The position numbers and the translations under genes are program-made. A DNA stretch of 64,000 bases, from assembly GCF_024213195.1 (NCBI RefSeq), contig NZ_JANAVF010000005.1:346442-410441 (forward strand), written 5' to 3'. Shown in pieces: positions 50,298-60,150 of this stretch (position 1 is its first letter; every line of letters begins with the position of its first letter). The stretch comes from Streptomyces sp. TBY4 (GTDB lineage Bacteria; Actinomycetota; Actinomycetes; Streptomycetales; Streptomycetaceae). The notes under the pieces are model-generated. The model saw only the letters and a list, made by a program, of their open reading frames with translations. It searched no databases and had not been told where the DNA came from.

Positions 50298-51721
50298 GCG
50301 AACAGCCGGCGCCAGGTTTCCGGGCCCGGGTAGCCGTCGGCCTCGGCGCCGCGCCAGCCCTGGGCTCGCTGGAACGCCTCGACGTTGCGGCGGTCGGCCT
50401 CGCCCCAGCGGGGGCCCGGTCCGGACCGGTAGTGCTTGCCGTAGCCCTTCTTGACCAGCTGGCGGCCGAGGGCGGTGATGGACGGGTGGGACGCGCCCGG
50501 CCGGAAGAAGGACGCCCCGGGGAAGGCGGGCTTGCCCGCCGGGCCGGGGGCGCCGCCGGTGGTCGGCGGGATGTCCTTGCCCTGGCGCTGGGCGAGCAGC
50601 CGCCAGGTGTGCGCGCCCGGGATGCCGTCGGCGTCCGCGCCCGTCCAGCCCTGGGCGCGCTGGAAGGCCTCGGTCGCCTGCCGGTCGGCGTCGGTCCACT
50701 TCGTGCCGACGCCCTTGGGGTAGAAGCGCAGGCCGCCGCGGTCGGAGAGCATCCGGCCGAGCTGGGCCACGTAGGCGTTGTCCGCGCCCGGCCCGAACTT
50801 CGACGCACCGGGGAAGGTGGCCGAGACGCCCCCCGTTCCGCCCGGCGCGGGCGGCTCGCCGGTGACCGGGGGCTCGGGAACGACTCCGCCCACCACCCCG
50901 TTGAAGCGGTACGGGACGTACTTCACGGCGTTGTTCCAGTAGCCGTACGGGGTGGCCTGCTTCCGCGTGATCGGCCGCGTCTGCTCGTAGGCGACGTAGT
51001 GCGTGCGCGTCTCGTCCACCCACCCGCCGAAGAGCACGACGTGCGAGCCCTTGTTGGGGTCGGCCGGGTTGTGGAAGAGCAGCATGTCTCCGGGGAGCAG
51101 CTCGTCCTTCGTGATCCGGGTGGCGAACTTGTCGAGGCTGCCGGTCCATTCGTTGGTGCCGAGGTTCCACGCCATCGAGACGAAGCCGGAGCAGTCCTGC
51201 CGGTACCCGTCCGACCAGTACTGCTCCATGCTGTACGGGACCTGCGCGTCCAGCCACAGCTTCGCCCGGTTGATGATCGTCGCCCGGTCGGTCCGCCGCA
51301 CCGCCGAGGGCGCTCCGGGCAGCCCGGCGGGCTTCGCGGTGGCGCCGCCCTTGCCGCCCTTCGCCCCCTTGGGCCCGTGCAGCGGGGCCCGGCCGCCCTG
51401 CGGGGTGCCGGGGTCGTCCGCGGCGACCCGGCCGCCGGGGCCCGGGGTGGCCGCGGCCACGGACGCTCCCCCGCCGCCGAGGACCACCCCCGCGGCGGTG
51501 GCGAGCACCAGGGCCCGGCGGGCTCCGCGCGCGGCGGGGTGTCCGCCGTCGCGCAGCGGTATGGCCCGGGCGCGTGCGAGCGTGCGGCGGCGCTGGGCGC
51601 AGCCCTGGCACGGGCAGTCGCCGGCGGGTTCGTACTCCTCGAAGGAGGGCAGCGGCATCGGCGGGTTCGCCTCGGCCGTGGGCGTCATTTCGTGCACATG
51701 CGTCGGAGGCTGCATCGTCAT
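50294..51721 (-). CDS. NlpC/P60-like or CHAP-like cell wall hydrolase with two peptidoglycan-binding repeats
   Basis: 475 aa from ATG 51721. Residues about 1-55 hold GDCPCQGCAQRRRTLARARA, an unusual Cys-rich stretch before the signal/anchor (ARRALVLATAAGVVLGGGGASVAAA). The catalytic domain (about 135-265) has the Cys in RQDCSGFVSMAW and the His in GSHVVLFGGW, as in NlpC/P60-like peptidases. Two C-terminal units FPGASKFGPGADNAYVAQLGRML...GWTGADADGIPGAHTWRLL and FPGASFFRPGASHPSITALGRQL...GWRGAEADGYPGPETWRRL are peptidoglycan-binding repeats. Exported, probably cuts wall peptides. Coupled to the SPFH gene by ATGA overlap. Confidence 0.88.
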   Translation of the reverse strand: MTMQPPTHVHEMTPTAEANPPMPLPSFEEYEPAGDCPCQGCAQRRRTLARARAIPLRDGGHPAARGARRALVLATAAGVVLGGGGASVAAATPGPGGRVAADDPGTPQGGRAPLHGPKGAKGGKGGATAKPAGLPGAPSAVRRTDRATIINRAKLWLDAQVPYSMEQYWSDGYRQDCSGFVSMAWNLGTNEWTGSLDKFATRITKDELLPGDMLLFHNPADPNKGSHVVLFGGWVDETRTHYVAYEQTRPITRKQATPYGYWNNAVKYVPYRFNGVVGGVVPEPPVTGEPPAPGGTGGVSATFPGASKFGPGADNAYVAQLGRMLSDRGGLRFYPKGVGTKWTDADRQATEAFQRAQGWTGADADGIPGAHTWRLLAQRQGKDIPPTTGGAPGPAGKPAFPGASFFRPGASHPSITALGRQLVKKGYGKHYRSGPGPRWGEADRRNVEAFQRAQGWRGAEADGYPGPETWRRLFA

Positions 51722-51906
51722 GCGGTTCCGTCCACTCCCCTGCTCGTCGCTGGTCGGCCGGGACCGGATCTGTCGGGGCATCAGATTCGGCCTGGCCCAG
51801 ACATATCGTGCACGACAAAACCCCCAAACATGGGTTAATCGGACAGAACGCGCGCGGCTTGTCACGAGCACCCGCAGCGGTGCGGTAGAGTTTTCCCTGT
51901 CACCAA

Positions 51907-51980
51907 GCGCCGCTAGCTCAGTTGGTTAGAGCAGCTGACTCTTAATCAGCGGGTCCGGGGTTCGAGTCCCTGGCGGCGCA
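51907..51980 (+). tRNA. tRNA-Lys (anticodon CTT), copy 3
   Basis: Same 74-base sequence as copy 1, also preceded by TCACCAA; cloverleaf and CTT anticodon as described there. Confidence 0.97.
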
Positions 51981-51988
51981 CAGACGCA

Positions 51989-52026
51989 AAGAAGCCCCTC
52001 GCAGTGAGAACTGCGAGGGGCTTCTT
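51989..52026. terminator. Terminator after tRNA-Lys copy 3
   Basis: AAGAAGCCCCTCGCAGT-GAGA-ACTGCGAGGGGCTTCTT: 17-bp perfect stem with a GAGA loop, 9 bases after the tRNA and 33 bases before the end of the convergent sortase gene. Confidence 0.85.
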
Positions 52027-52058
52027 CGTTCCCGCGCACACGCCCGGGCCGGCCGGGT

Positions 52059-52721
52059 TCAGGCCGCCGTTCCGGGGCGGACTCCGGCGCCCGTCAGATA
52101 CGCCGACACGACCACGTTCGCCGAGTACTCCTTGGCCACCTTGTCGTAGGTGCCGCCGCAGGTGACCAGCCGCAGTTCGGCCCGGCCGCGGACCTTGGGG
52201 CCGTACACCTTCGCGGGGTCGAAGTCCGCGCGCTCGTGGACCCGTACGTCCTCGATCGTGAACTCCGCCACCGAGCCGTCGGCCCGCACCACCCGCACCT
52301 TGTCGCCCGTCTTCGCCGAGCTCAGGCCGTAGAACACGGCCGGCTTCGACCGCGTGTCCACGTGCCCGACCAGCAGCGCCGTCCCGGCCGTGCCCGGCTG
52401 GGCGCCGCCGCGCCACCAGCCGACCGTGCCCGGGTTCTCGTACGGGGGCGGCTCGATCGCCCCCTGCGCGTCGAGGTCCCGGACGATCACCGGGGCCTGG
52501 ACACCGAGGGACGGTACGTCGACCCGCGCGGGCGCGGCCGGCCCCAGCGGGGCGTGTGCCGCGGGCAGGCCCGGCGCGGCCGGTCCCCCGGCCCTGCCGG
52601 GCAGGGGTATCGCCACACCGGTGATCTCCTTGCCCCACAGCCACAGGCCGAGGACCAGCACCGACCAGGCCGCGAAGGTCAGCAGCCGGGAGCCGCCGGA
52701 GCTCCGCTGCTCGGCACTCAC
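52059..52721 (-). CDS. Class F sortase
   Basis: 220 aa. N-terminal membrane anchor (LLTFAAWSVLVLGLWLWG), Pro/Ala linker, then the sortase beta-barrel with catalytic H120 (LLVGHVDTRS) and C188 (LRLVTCGGTYD); the TLxTC-type motif appears as LVTC. Class F is the sortase class of actinobacteria with poorly known function. It acts outside the membrane on wall-sorting signals. The gene directly upstream, ending 21 bp before it on the same strand, encodes a protein with a sorting signal-like C-terminus (LPHTV), so the two probably form an enzyme-substrate pair. Confidence 0.9.
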   Translation of the reverse strand: MSAEQRSSGGSRLLTFAAWSVLVLGLWLWGKEITGVAIPLPGRAGGPAAPGLPAAHAPLGPAAPARVDVPSLGVQAPVIVRDLDAQGAIEPPPYENPGTVGWWRGGAQPGTAGTALLVGHVDTRSKPAVFYGLSSAKTGDKVRVVRADGSVAEFTIEDVRVHERADFDPAKVYGPKVRGRAELRLVTCGGTYDKVAKEYSANVVVSAYLTGAGVRPGTAA

Positions 52722-52742
52722 CCGATCACCCGATCATCCCGG

Positions 52743-53402
52743 TCACCCGCCGCTGCGGCGGCGGCGCAGGGTCAGCGCCCGGCCGGCGACCGCGAGGGTG
52801 GCGGCCGCCGCGAGCACGGCGCCGATCACCGTGTGCGGCAGGCCCGGGCCCTCGCTCTCGTGGCTCTTCTTCGCCGCCGCGGCGAGCTGCGCGGAGTCGG
52901 CGGCCTTGGCAGCATCCGCCGCGGACGCCGCCTTCGATTTCGCGGCGATTTCCTCGGACATGCCCCCGCCGCCCGCGTGGACCGGCCAGACGGGTGTGTG
53001 GTGGGGGTTGGGGCGGTGCTCGCGGCGGCGTTCGATCTCGATCGTGCCCCACTCGCGTTCACCGCCGCGGCCGCCGCACTTGATCTTGATGTCATGGCGG
53101 CCTGGCTCGGCCCAGGAGCGGATCATCGCGTCGCCCCACAGGGTGCGGCGGTCGTCGCGGCCGGTGGACAGGCGGACCTCGGAGACGAAGACCACGGACT
53201 GGGCCACGGCCCAGTCCTCCTCGCAGCCGCGGACGCGCAGCTTGACCTGCGCCCCCGGCTCCGCAGGGCTGGGGTCGGCCGAGACGCTGCCGCGGTCGCG
53301 GTTCCATTCCTCCGCGAAGGCGAAGGGGGCGGTCACGGCGGACAGGGCCGTCAGGGCGACGGCCATCCCGGTGACACGGAGAGCGAGCACATCACTGCGC
53401 AT
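52743..53402 (-). CDS. Surface protein with sorting-signal-like C-terminus (LPHTV)
   Basis: 219 aa from ATG 53402, supported by GGAGG six bases upstream. Signal peptide (LRVTGMAVALTALSAVTAPFAFA), a beta-rich middle with two Cys (C60, C109), an Ala/Lys/Ser helix (about 150-180), and at the end LPHTV (188-192), a hydrophobic helix (IGAVLAAAATLAVAG) and a basic tail (RRRR). That triplet is the architecture of LPxTG wall-anchored proteins; LPHTV has V instead of G, so anchorage by the neighbouring class F sortase rests on context. Function of the middle domain is not recognised. Confidence 0.8.
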   Translation of the reverse strand: MRSDVLALRVTGMAVALTALSAVTAPFAFAEEWNRDRGSVSADPSPAEPGAQVKLRVRGCEEDWAVAQSVVFVSEVRLSTGRDDRRTLWGDAMIRSWAEPGRHDIKIKCGGRGGEREWGTIEIERRREHRPNPHHTPVWPVHAGGGGMSEEIAAKSKAASAADAAKAADSAQLAAAAKKSHESEGPGLPHTVIGAVLAAAATLAVAGRALTLRRRRSGG

Positions 53403-53437
53403 GGTGAACCTCCTCAACAAGGAGATTCACGCGCGGC

Positions 53438-53463
53438 GCGCCGCTCCGCATCCGGAGCGGCGC
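53438..53463 (-). terminator. Hairpin below the HAD-IIA gene
   Basis: GCGCCGCTCCG-catc-CGGAGCGGCGC, an 11-bp perfect stem with 4-base loop, 32 bases after the stop of the HAD gene (read on the minus strand) and 36 bases before the start of the surface-protein gene. No T run is seen. Confidence 0.55.
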
Positions 53464-53494
53464 CCTCTTGGCCCGTACGTGTCAGCCGTACGCG

Positions 53495-54274
53495 CTAAAC
53501 CAGTTCGACCAGATCGGCGATGGACTTGACCGTCTTGGTCGGCCGGAAGGGGAACTTCTCGGTGTCCGCGACGGAGGTGAGGCCCGTCAGGACGAGGAAG
53601 GTCTGCATGCCCGCCTCCAGCCCGGCCAGGATGTCGGTGTCCATCCGGTCGCCGATCATCGCGCTGGTCTCGGAGTGCGCGCCGATGGCGTTCAGGCCGG
53701 TGCGCATCATCAGCGGGTTGGGCTTGCCGGCGAAGTACGGCTTCTTGCCGGTCGCCTTGGTGATCAGCGCGGCGACGGCGCCCGTGGCGGGCAGCGGGCC
53801 CTCGGTGGAGGGGCCGGTCTCGTCCGGGTTGGTGCAGATGAAGCGGGCGCCCGCGTTGATCAGGCGGACCGCCTTGGTCATGGCCTCGAAGCTGTACGTG
53901 CGGGTCTCACCCAGGACCACGTAGTCCGGCTCGTGGTCGGTCAGGATGTAGCCGATGTCGTGCAGGGCGGTGGTCAGGCCGGCCTCGCCGATGACGTACG
54001 CGGTGCCGCCCGGACGCTGGTCGTCGAGGAACTTCGCGGTGGCCAGCGCCGAGGTCCAGATGTTCTCCACCGGGACTTCCAGGCCCATGCGGCTCAGGCG
54101 GGCCTGGAGGTCGCGCGGGGTGTAGATGGAGTTGTTGGTCAGCACGAGGAAGGGCTTGCCGGACTCGCGCAGCCGGTTGATGAAGGCGTCGGCGCCGGGG
54201 ATCGGGGTTCCTTCGTGAATGAGGACCCCGTCCATGTCGGTGAGCCAGGATTCGATCGGCTTGCGCTCTGCCAC
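53495..54274 (-). CDS. HAD-IIA-family hydrolase (NagD/phosphoglycolate-phosphatase-like)
   Basis: 259 aa from GTG 54274. WLTDMDGVLIHEGTPIPGADAF is HAD motif I (DMDG), FLVLTNNS motif II (Thr/Ser) with the ACN/GCNs-type cap of class IIA, KP(N)PLMMRTGL motif III (KPNP) and AMIGDRMDTDILAGLEAGM motif IV. The NagD/PGP-like family dephosphorylates sugars, UMP or glycolate in the cytosol; the substrate is unknown. In other genomes such genes often adjoin GlcNAc metabolism genes, but here the neighbours are a sortase locus and a phosphoesterase. Confidence 0.93.
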   Translation of the reverse strand: MAERKPIESWLTDMDGVLIHEGTPIPGADAFINRLRESGKPFLVLTNNSIYTPRDLQARLSRMGLEVPVENIWTSALATAKFLDDQRPGGTAYVIGEAGLTTALHDIGYILTDHEPDYVVLGETRTYSFEAMTKAVRLINAGARFICTNPDETGPSTEGPLPATGAVAALITKATGKKPYFAGKPNPLMMRTGLNAIGAHSETSAMIGDRMDTDILAGLEAGMQTFLVLTGLTSVADTEKFPFRPTKTVKSIADLVELV

Positions 54275-54451
54275 TGGACTGTTCTCCGCTCTCGGTGGCG
54301 TCTGACCTCTGTGACCTCTGGTCTCTACCACCTTATCCGGGCCGGACCGCGGACGCGTGGGGCGTCCACGGCCCGGACCGCATGGCGGAACGGGACCCCG
54401 CGAAGGCCCGCCGAGGGCCGCCGCGAAGGTCCCGTACCGCCCGAAAAGCCG

Positions 54452-55984
54452 TCAGCCGAGCTTGACGTTGTCCACGGTCCAGTACCAGTTGTTGCTGCCG
54501 GTGTAGCGGAAGCGGACCTGGACGTCGGTGGCGCCGGCCGGGACCTGGAGCGCGATCGACTCGGAGCGGGCGACGGCGTCGGCGGTGTAGCTCTTGACGA
54601 CCGCCGGGGTGCCGCCGTTGTAGGAGACCAGGACCTGGGCGGTCTGGCCGGCCTCCTGGCGGTAGTGGGTCTGGAAGGTCAGGTTCTTCGTGGTCCCGCC
54701 CGTGACCGCCCACTTGGGGGTGATGAGGGTGGAGTCGTAGGAGCCGGTGTGGCTCTTGTCGTCCCACTCGTCGGAGTCGGCCACGGCGAACACGTCACGG
54801 GAGCGGACGTTCAGCTCTCGCCACTGGTCGCGCTGCGCCTGGCTCCAGAACTCGTCGGTCGCGAAGGCCCATCCGGCCCACTCGGTGACGCCGCCCGTGC
54901 CCATCTTGGAGTTGTCCACCGACCAGCCGGCCGGCGGGGTGTGGGTGAAGCCCTTGGTGCCGGCCGGGATGCCGGTCTCGTCCACGCGGGCCTGGAGGTT
55001 CGGGCGCAGGGTGTCGAAGGCGTCGCCGTCGTCGGGGGCGTCCACGGAGATGCCGTCGATCGCGGAGCCGGGGTTGACCCCGACCTGGGCGAGGGCGGTG
55101 GCCGCGACGTCGACGAGCTTCACGTCGTTGCGCACGGAACCGGCCGGGATGCCGGCGCCCTTGGCGATGACGAAGGTGCCGCGCTCCTGGATGGTGGAGC
55201 CGCCGTGGCCGCCGGAGTTGGTGTGGCCGTGGTCGGTGGTGACCAGGACCTTCCAGTTCTCCTGGGCGTAGGTCGGGCGGTTCTGGACGGCGGTGAGGAG
55301 CTGGCCGACCAGGACGTCGACGCGGGCGACGGTGTCCAGGTACTGCTGGCTGGCGGCGCCGTAGGAGTGGCCGGCCGCGTCGATCTCGCCGAGGTAGACG
55401 AAGGCGGCGTCCGGGTTCTGGTCGCGGAGCTCGGCGGCGGCCGCGGCGGCGATCTTCGGGTCCTCGTTGCGGTAGCCGTCGCGGTCACCCTTGAGGGAGA
55501 GGCGCTTGTCGACCTTGGCCGAGAAGATCGGGCCGTTCTGGTCGGTGGAGGTGATGGGCTCCCAGTCGGCGGCCGCGTAGGTGTTGAGCGCCGGGTTGGC
55601 GTTCTCGATGCGGGTCAGGAAGTCCGGGTAGGCCGTGTAGTTCTTGCCGGTGAAGGAGTTGTCCTTCACCCCGTGCTTGTCGGGCCAGACGCCGGTGGCG
55701 ATCGTGGACCAGCCGGGGCCCGAGGAGGTGGCGCCCATCGGGTTCGCGTACAGGGTGCTGCGGGCGGTCAGGCCCTGGGCCATCAGGCCGTTCAGGTGCG
55801 GGGCGTTGGCGGCCTTGACGCGGTCCAGGACCGCGCCGTCCAGGCCGATGACGAGCACCTTGTTCACGGCGGCAGCGGCGGCCGCTTCGTCGGCGGTGGC
55901 GGCGTGGGCGCCGATACCGGTGGCGAGCAGGGCGGTGGCGGTGGCCGCCACGGCGAGGGTCCGTCCGGACAGGACAGTGGGCAC
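54452..55984 (-). CDS. Secreted alkaline-phosphatase-superfamily phosphoesterase (PDE/nucleotide pyrophosphatase type)
   Basis: 510 aa from GTG 55984, five bases after GGAGG. Signal peptide (LAVAATATALLATGIGAHA). KVLVIGLDGAVLDRVKAANAPHLNGLMAQG is the metal-binding N-terminal motif, GATSSGPGWSTIATGVWPDKHGV carries the nucleophile (S/T) region, and VTTDHGHTNSGGHG has the second metal site of NPP-like enzymes. A C-terminal beta-sandwich (about 420-510) looks like a carbohydrate- or lectin-type module. It could release phosphate or a phosphonate from nucleotides or esters outside the cell. An 18-bp motif shared with the aminophosphonate operon suggests co-regulation. Confidence 0.88.
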   Translation of the reverse strand: MPTVLSGRTLAVAATATALLATGIGAHAATADEAAAAAAVNKVLVIGLDGAVLDRVKAANAPHLNGLMAQGLTARSTLYANPMGATSSGPGWSTIATGVWPDKHGVKDNSFTGKNYTAYPDFLTRIENANPALNTYAAADWEPITSTDQNGPIFSAKVDKRLSLKGDRDGYRNEDPKIAAAAAAELRDQNPDAAFVYLGEIDAAGHSYGAASQQYLDTVARVDVLVGQLLTAVQNRPTYAQENWKVLVTTDHGHTNSGGHGGSTIQERGTFVIAKGAGIPAGSVRNDVKLVDVAATALAQVGVNPGSAIDGISVDAPDDGDAFDTLRPNLQARVDETGIPAGTKGFTHTPPAGWSVDNSKMGTGGVTEWAGWAFATDEFWSQAQRDQWRELNVRSRDVFAVADSDEWDDKSHTGSYDSTLITPKWAVTGGTTKNLTFQTHYRQEAGQTAQVLVSYNGGTPAVVKSYTADAVARSESIALQVPAGATDVQVRFRYTGSNNWYWTVDNVKLG

Positions 55985-56108
55985 GTACTCCTCCGGGAGT
56001 AATCGTGGGGAAGGCGCAGGGGACGTACGGGGCATGCGGTGGTGCGGGCGTACGGTCGTGCGGCAACGCGAGCGAGCGTACGGCGGGTCCGGACCGGGGG
56101 CGAGACTC

Positions 56109-56126
56109 GGTCCAGACCCGTTATCT
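56109..56126. promoter_or_regulatory. GntR operator-like motif in front of the phosphoesterase gene
   Basis: GGTCCAGACCCGTTATCT matches GGACTAGACCCGTTACCT at 62067-62084 at 15 of 18 positions, in the same orientation with respect to the downstream gene, 125 bp before the phosphoesterase start. The GGTC..GACC core is like HutC/PhnF-type operators. Confidence 0.6.
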
Positions 56127-56168
56127 GTGCGTCACTCTCCCGGTCGTGGGTGACGGGGAGGCGACCAG

Positions 56169-57248
56169 TCAGCTTCCGGTGGCCGACTTCCACGCGTCTA
56201 CGTACCCGGTGAGGTTCTTGTCGATGTCGGCCCAGTCGGGCTCGAAGAGCTCGACCCCGGTCATGAGCTTGGTGAGCTCGACGGCGTTGGCATCGGTGGG
56301 CTTGACGTCCGTACGGGCGGGGAAGCCGCCGCCGACGCCGCTGACCAGCTTCTGGGCGTCCTCGCTGAGCAGGTAGTCGAGGAGCTTCTTGCCGTTCTCG
56401 GTGTGCGGGGCCTTGTCGACGAGGCCGGCCGCGTACGGGAGGGAGAAGGTGGTGGGCTTGCCGCCCTCCCGGGCGGGGAACCAGATGCCGAGGTTCGGCA
56501 TGGACTTGGACTGCGCGAAGTTCATCTGGACGTCGCCGTTGGCGACGAGCAGCTCGCCCTTGTCGGTCTTCGGCGCGAGCTTGCTGGTGGAGGAGGACGG
56601 GCCGACGTTGTTGGCCTGGAGCTTCTTCAGGTACTCGCATCCCGGCTCCTTGCCGCCGAAGTCGTGCATCGCCTTGATGAGCACGGCGGTGCCGTCGCCC
56701 GCGACGCCCGGGGTGGAGTACTGGAGCTTGCCCTTGAACTTGGGGTCCAGCAGCTCTTCCCAGGTCTTGGGGGCGGTCGCCAGCTCCTTCTTGTTGTAGA
56801 TGAAGCCGAAGTAGTTGTTGACGACCGAGGTCCACTTGCCCGCGGAGGACTTGTTCGCCCCGCTGACCTTGTCGGCGCCCTGCGGGGTGTAGGCCTGGAG
56901 GAGGCCCTTGCCGTCGGCCTGCTGGATGAACGGGGGCAGCGTGATCAGTACGTCGGCCTGCGTGTTGGTCTTCTCGCGGACGGCGCGCTGCACCATCTCC
57001 CCCGAGCCGCCCTCCACGTACTTGACCTCGATGCCGGTCTTCTTCGTGAAGTCGGCGAAGACCTTGTCGTACCAGCCGTCGCCCTTGTCGCTCTTGAGGC
57101 CGTCGGCGCTGTAGACGGTGACGACCTTCTCGCCGCCGCCCTTGGAGTCGGAGGCGGAGGAGGAACCACCGCAGGCGGTGAGGCCGGCGGCGAGGGCGAG
57201 GCTGCCGGTGACGGCGGCGGTGACACGGAGGAGTCTGTTGCTGGGCAT
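56169..57248 (-). CDS. phnS: 2-aminoethylphosphonate-type ABC transporter substrate-binding lipoprotein
   Basis: 359 aa. Lipoprotein signal with LTAC (VTGSLALAAGLTACGGSS). Periplasmic-binding fold of the iron/spermidine/AEP type: VVTVYSADGLKSDKGDGWYDKVFADFTKKTGIEVKYVEGGSGEMVQR, VNNYFGFIYNKKELATAPKTWEELLDPKFKGKL. Position as last gene of the AEP-transporter set (ATPase, two permeases, binding protein) supports PhnS. The protein captures the substrate outside and delivers it to the permeases. Last gene of the operon before the phosphoesterase promoter. Confidence 0.85.
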   Translation of the reverse strand: MPSNRLLRVTAAVTGSLALAAGLTACGGSSSASDSKGGGEKVVTVYSADGLKSDKGDGWYDKVFADFTKKTGIEVKYVEGGSGEMVQRAVREKTNTQADVLITLPPFIQQADGKGLLQAYTPQGADKVSGANKSSAGKWTSVVNNYFGFIYNKKELATAPKTWEELLDPKFKGKLQYSTPGVAGDGTAVLIKAMHDFGGKEPGCEYLKKLQANNVGPSSSTSKLAPKTDKGELLVANGDVQMNFAQSKSMPNLGIWFPAREGGKPTTFSLPYAAGLVDKAPHTENGKKLLDYLLSEDAQKLVSGVGGGFPARTDVKPTDANAVELTKLMTGVELFEPDWADIDKNLTGYVDAWKSATGS

Positions 57249-57343
57249 GGAACTTCCTTACGGGGAAAGGGAGTCAGCAGGGGAATCAGCGGGGTGCGGC
57301 AGTGTTCCGGCGGTGGGGTGTGGCAGTGGGTCCAGCCGCTGGG

Positions 57344-58141
57344 CTAGCGGTACGAGGCCCTGGTGCGGACGCGGGAGACGGCCAGCAGGACCAGCAGGGT
57401 GGTGGCCATGAGGACCACGGCGACGGCGGAGCCGCTGAAGAGCGAACCGCGGTCGGTGGCGGTGAAGATCCGGACCGGGAGGGGCATCCAGTCCGGCGGG
57501 TAGAGCATCATCGTGGCGCTCAGCTCGCCCATGGACAGGGCGAAGCAGAGCCCGGCGGCCGCGGTGAGCGACGGGAGCAGGAGGGGCAGCTTGACCCGCC
57601 ACAGGACGTACGCGGGGCGGGCGCCCAGGGAGGCCGCCGCCTGTTCGTACGCGGGGTCGAGACGCACGATGGCAGCCGAAACCGACTGGTAGGCGAACGC
57701 CGTGACAAGAATGGTGTGCGCCAGGATCACGATCGAGCTGGTGCCGTTGAGGAGCAGCGGCGGCTTGCTGAAGGCGACGAGCACGGCGAGGCCGACGACC
57801 ACGGACGGCACGGCGACGGGCAGCATGAACAGCGCGTCCAGAGAGCTCTTTCCGCGCCCCCGCAGCCCGGCGGCGGCGAGCGCGGCCCAGGTGCCGACGG
57901 TGAGCGCGATCAGGCTGGCGGCCAGGGCGGTCAGCAGCGAGGTGGTCAGCGCCTGGAGGGATTCGCCCCGGACGGCCGCGGCGTAGTTCCCGGTGGTGGG
58001 GCCGGAGGGGAAGGCCCCTGACCAGTGCGTGGAGAAGGACGCGGCCACCACGACGAGCAGCGGCAGGGCGAAGAGGGGCAGGAAGAGGACTCCGAAGAGG
58101 CTCCAGGCGGCCCAGCGGCCGCTCTTGCTATGCACCAGCAC
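57344..58141 (-). CDS. phnV: Aminophosphonate ABC transporter permease (PhnV type)
   Basis: 265 aa. Six membrane segments and the EAA-loop motif (YEQAAASLGARPAYVLWRVKLPLLLP) of binding-protein-dependent permeases. Overlaps the preceding permease gene by 14 bp at its start, so the two are translationally coupled. One half of the transmembrane channel. Confidence 0.88.
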   Translation of the reverse strand: MLVHSKSGRWAAWSLFGVLFLPLFALPLLVVVAASFSTHWSGAFPSGPTTGNYAAAVRGESLQALTTSLLTALAASLIALTVGTWAALAAAGLRGRGKSSLDALFMLPVAVPSVVVGLAVLVAFSKPPLLLNGTSSIVILAHTILVTAFAYQSVSAAIVRLDPAYEQAAASLGARPAYVLWRVKLPLLLPSLTAAAGLCFALSMGELSATMMLYPPDWMPLPVRIFTATDRGSLFSGSAVAVVLMATTLLVLLAVSRVRTRASYR

Positions 58142-59100
58142 GCTTGCTCACCACCCGGTAGAGGCCGAACAGGCCGACGGAGATCACGATGTTGACGACG
58201 GCGACCACGCAGGCGGCGGCGTAGTCGGATTCGAGGATCGCCTTGCCGTAGATGAGCATCGGGAGCGTGGTGACGTCCTTGGCTCCGGTGAACAGGACGA
58301 TCCCGAACTCGTTGAGGCACATGACCAGGACGAGGCTGCCGCCGGCCGCGAGGGCCGGGAGGGACTCGGGGAGGATCACCCGCCGGATGATCCGGCCGGG
58401 CTTCGCGCCGAGCGAGGAGGCCACCTCCAGCTGGGCGGTGTCCAGCTGGGAGAAGGCGGCGAGCAGCGGGCGCATCACGAAGGGCGTGAAGTAGGTGATC
58501 TCCGCGAGGAGCACGCCCCACGGGGTGGTGAGGAAGTGGAAGGGCCCTTCCGCGACGCCGAAGGTGTCGGTCCACAGGCCGTTGGCCATGCCGACGGTGC
58601 CGTAGACGAAGAGGAGGGCGAGGGTGATGAGGAAGGAGGGGAAGGAGAGGAAGACATCGATGAACTTGGCCACGGCGCGGGCCCCGGGGAACGGGACGAA
58701 GGCGATGACCAGCGCGAGCGCGAAGCCGAGGACCAGGCAGCCGACGGTGGCGCCGACGGCCAGCCAGACCGTGGTGCCGAGGGCCTCGCGGAAGGAGTGG
58801 GAGGCGAAGACCGAGGCGTAGGCGTCGAAGGCGCCGCCCCCGCTCTCGGGGCTGAAGGACTGCTGGACGACCAGCGCGAGCGGGTAGAGGAAGACGGCCG
58901 CGAGCACGGCGACGGGCGGGACCGTCCACAGCCAGCCGGGAACGCTACGGGGCGCACGTGCGGCCTTCCCCGCGAAGCCGTCGGGGGCTCCGGCCGGGCT
59001 TTCGGGCGTGCCGGGGGCAGGGCTCCGTACGGGCTGGTGGGGTATGACCGCGGGCTCGGTGTCCGTCGCCAGTCCCGGCGTCGTGTGCGGGGCGGCGGCC

Positions 59101-59108
<8 letters not shown>
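58128..59108 (-). CDS. phnU: Aminophosphonate ABC transporter permease (PhnU type)
   Basis: 326 aa. A Pro/Ala-rich N-terminal extension of about 55 residues with no membrane segment, then six helices; the EAA loop is LEVASSLGAKPGRIIRRVILPESLP. Overlaps the ATPase gene by 8 bp at its start and the next permease gene by 14 bp. The extension is absent in many homologues and could be cytosolic. Confidence 0.88.

Positions 59109-60146
<1,038 letters not shown>

Positions 60147-60150
<4 letters not shown>

Noticed and set aside
47427..50333. Long plus-strand frame (968 codons) opposite the SPFH gene
   Set aside because: Produced by the repetitive high-GC coding repeats; no domains, no start signals.
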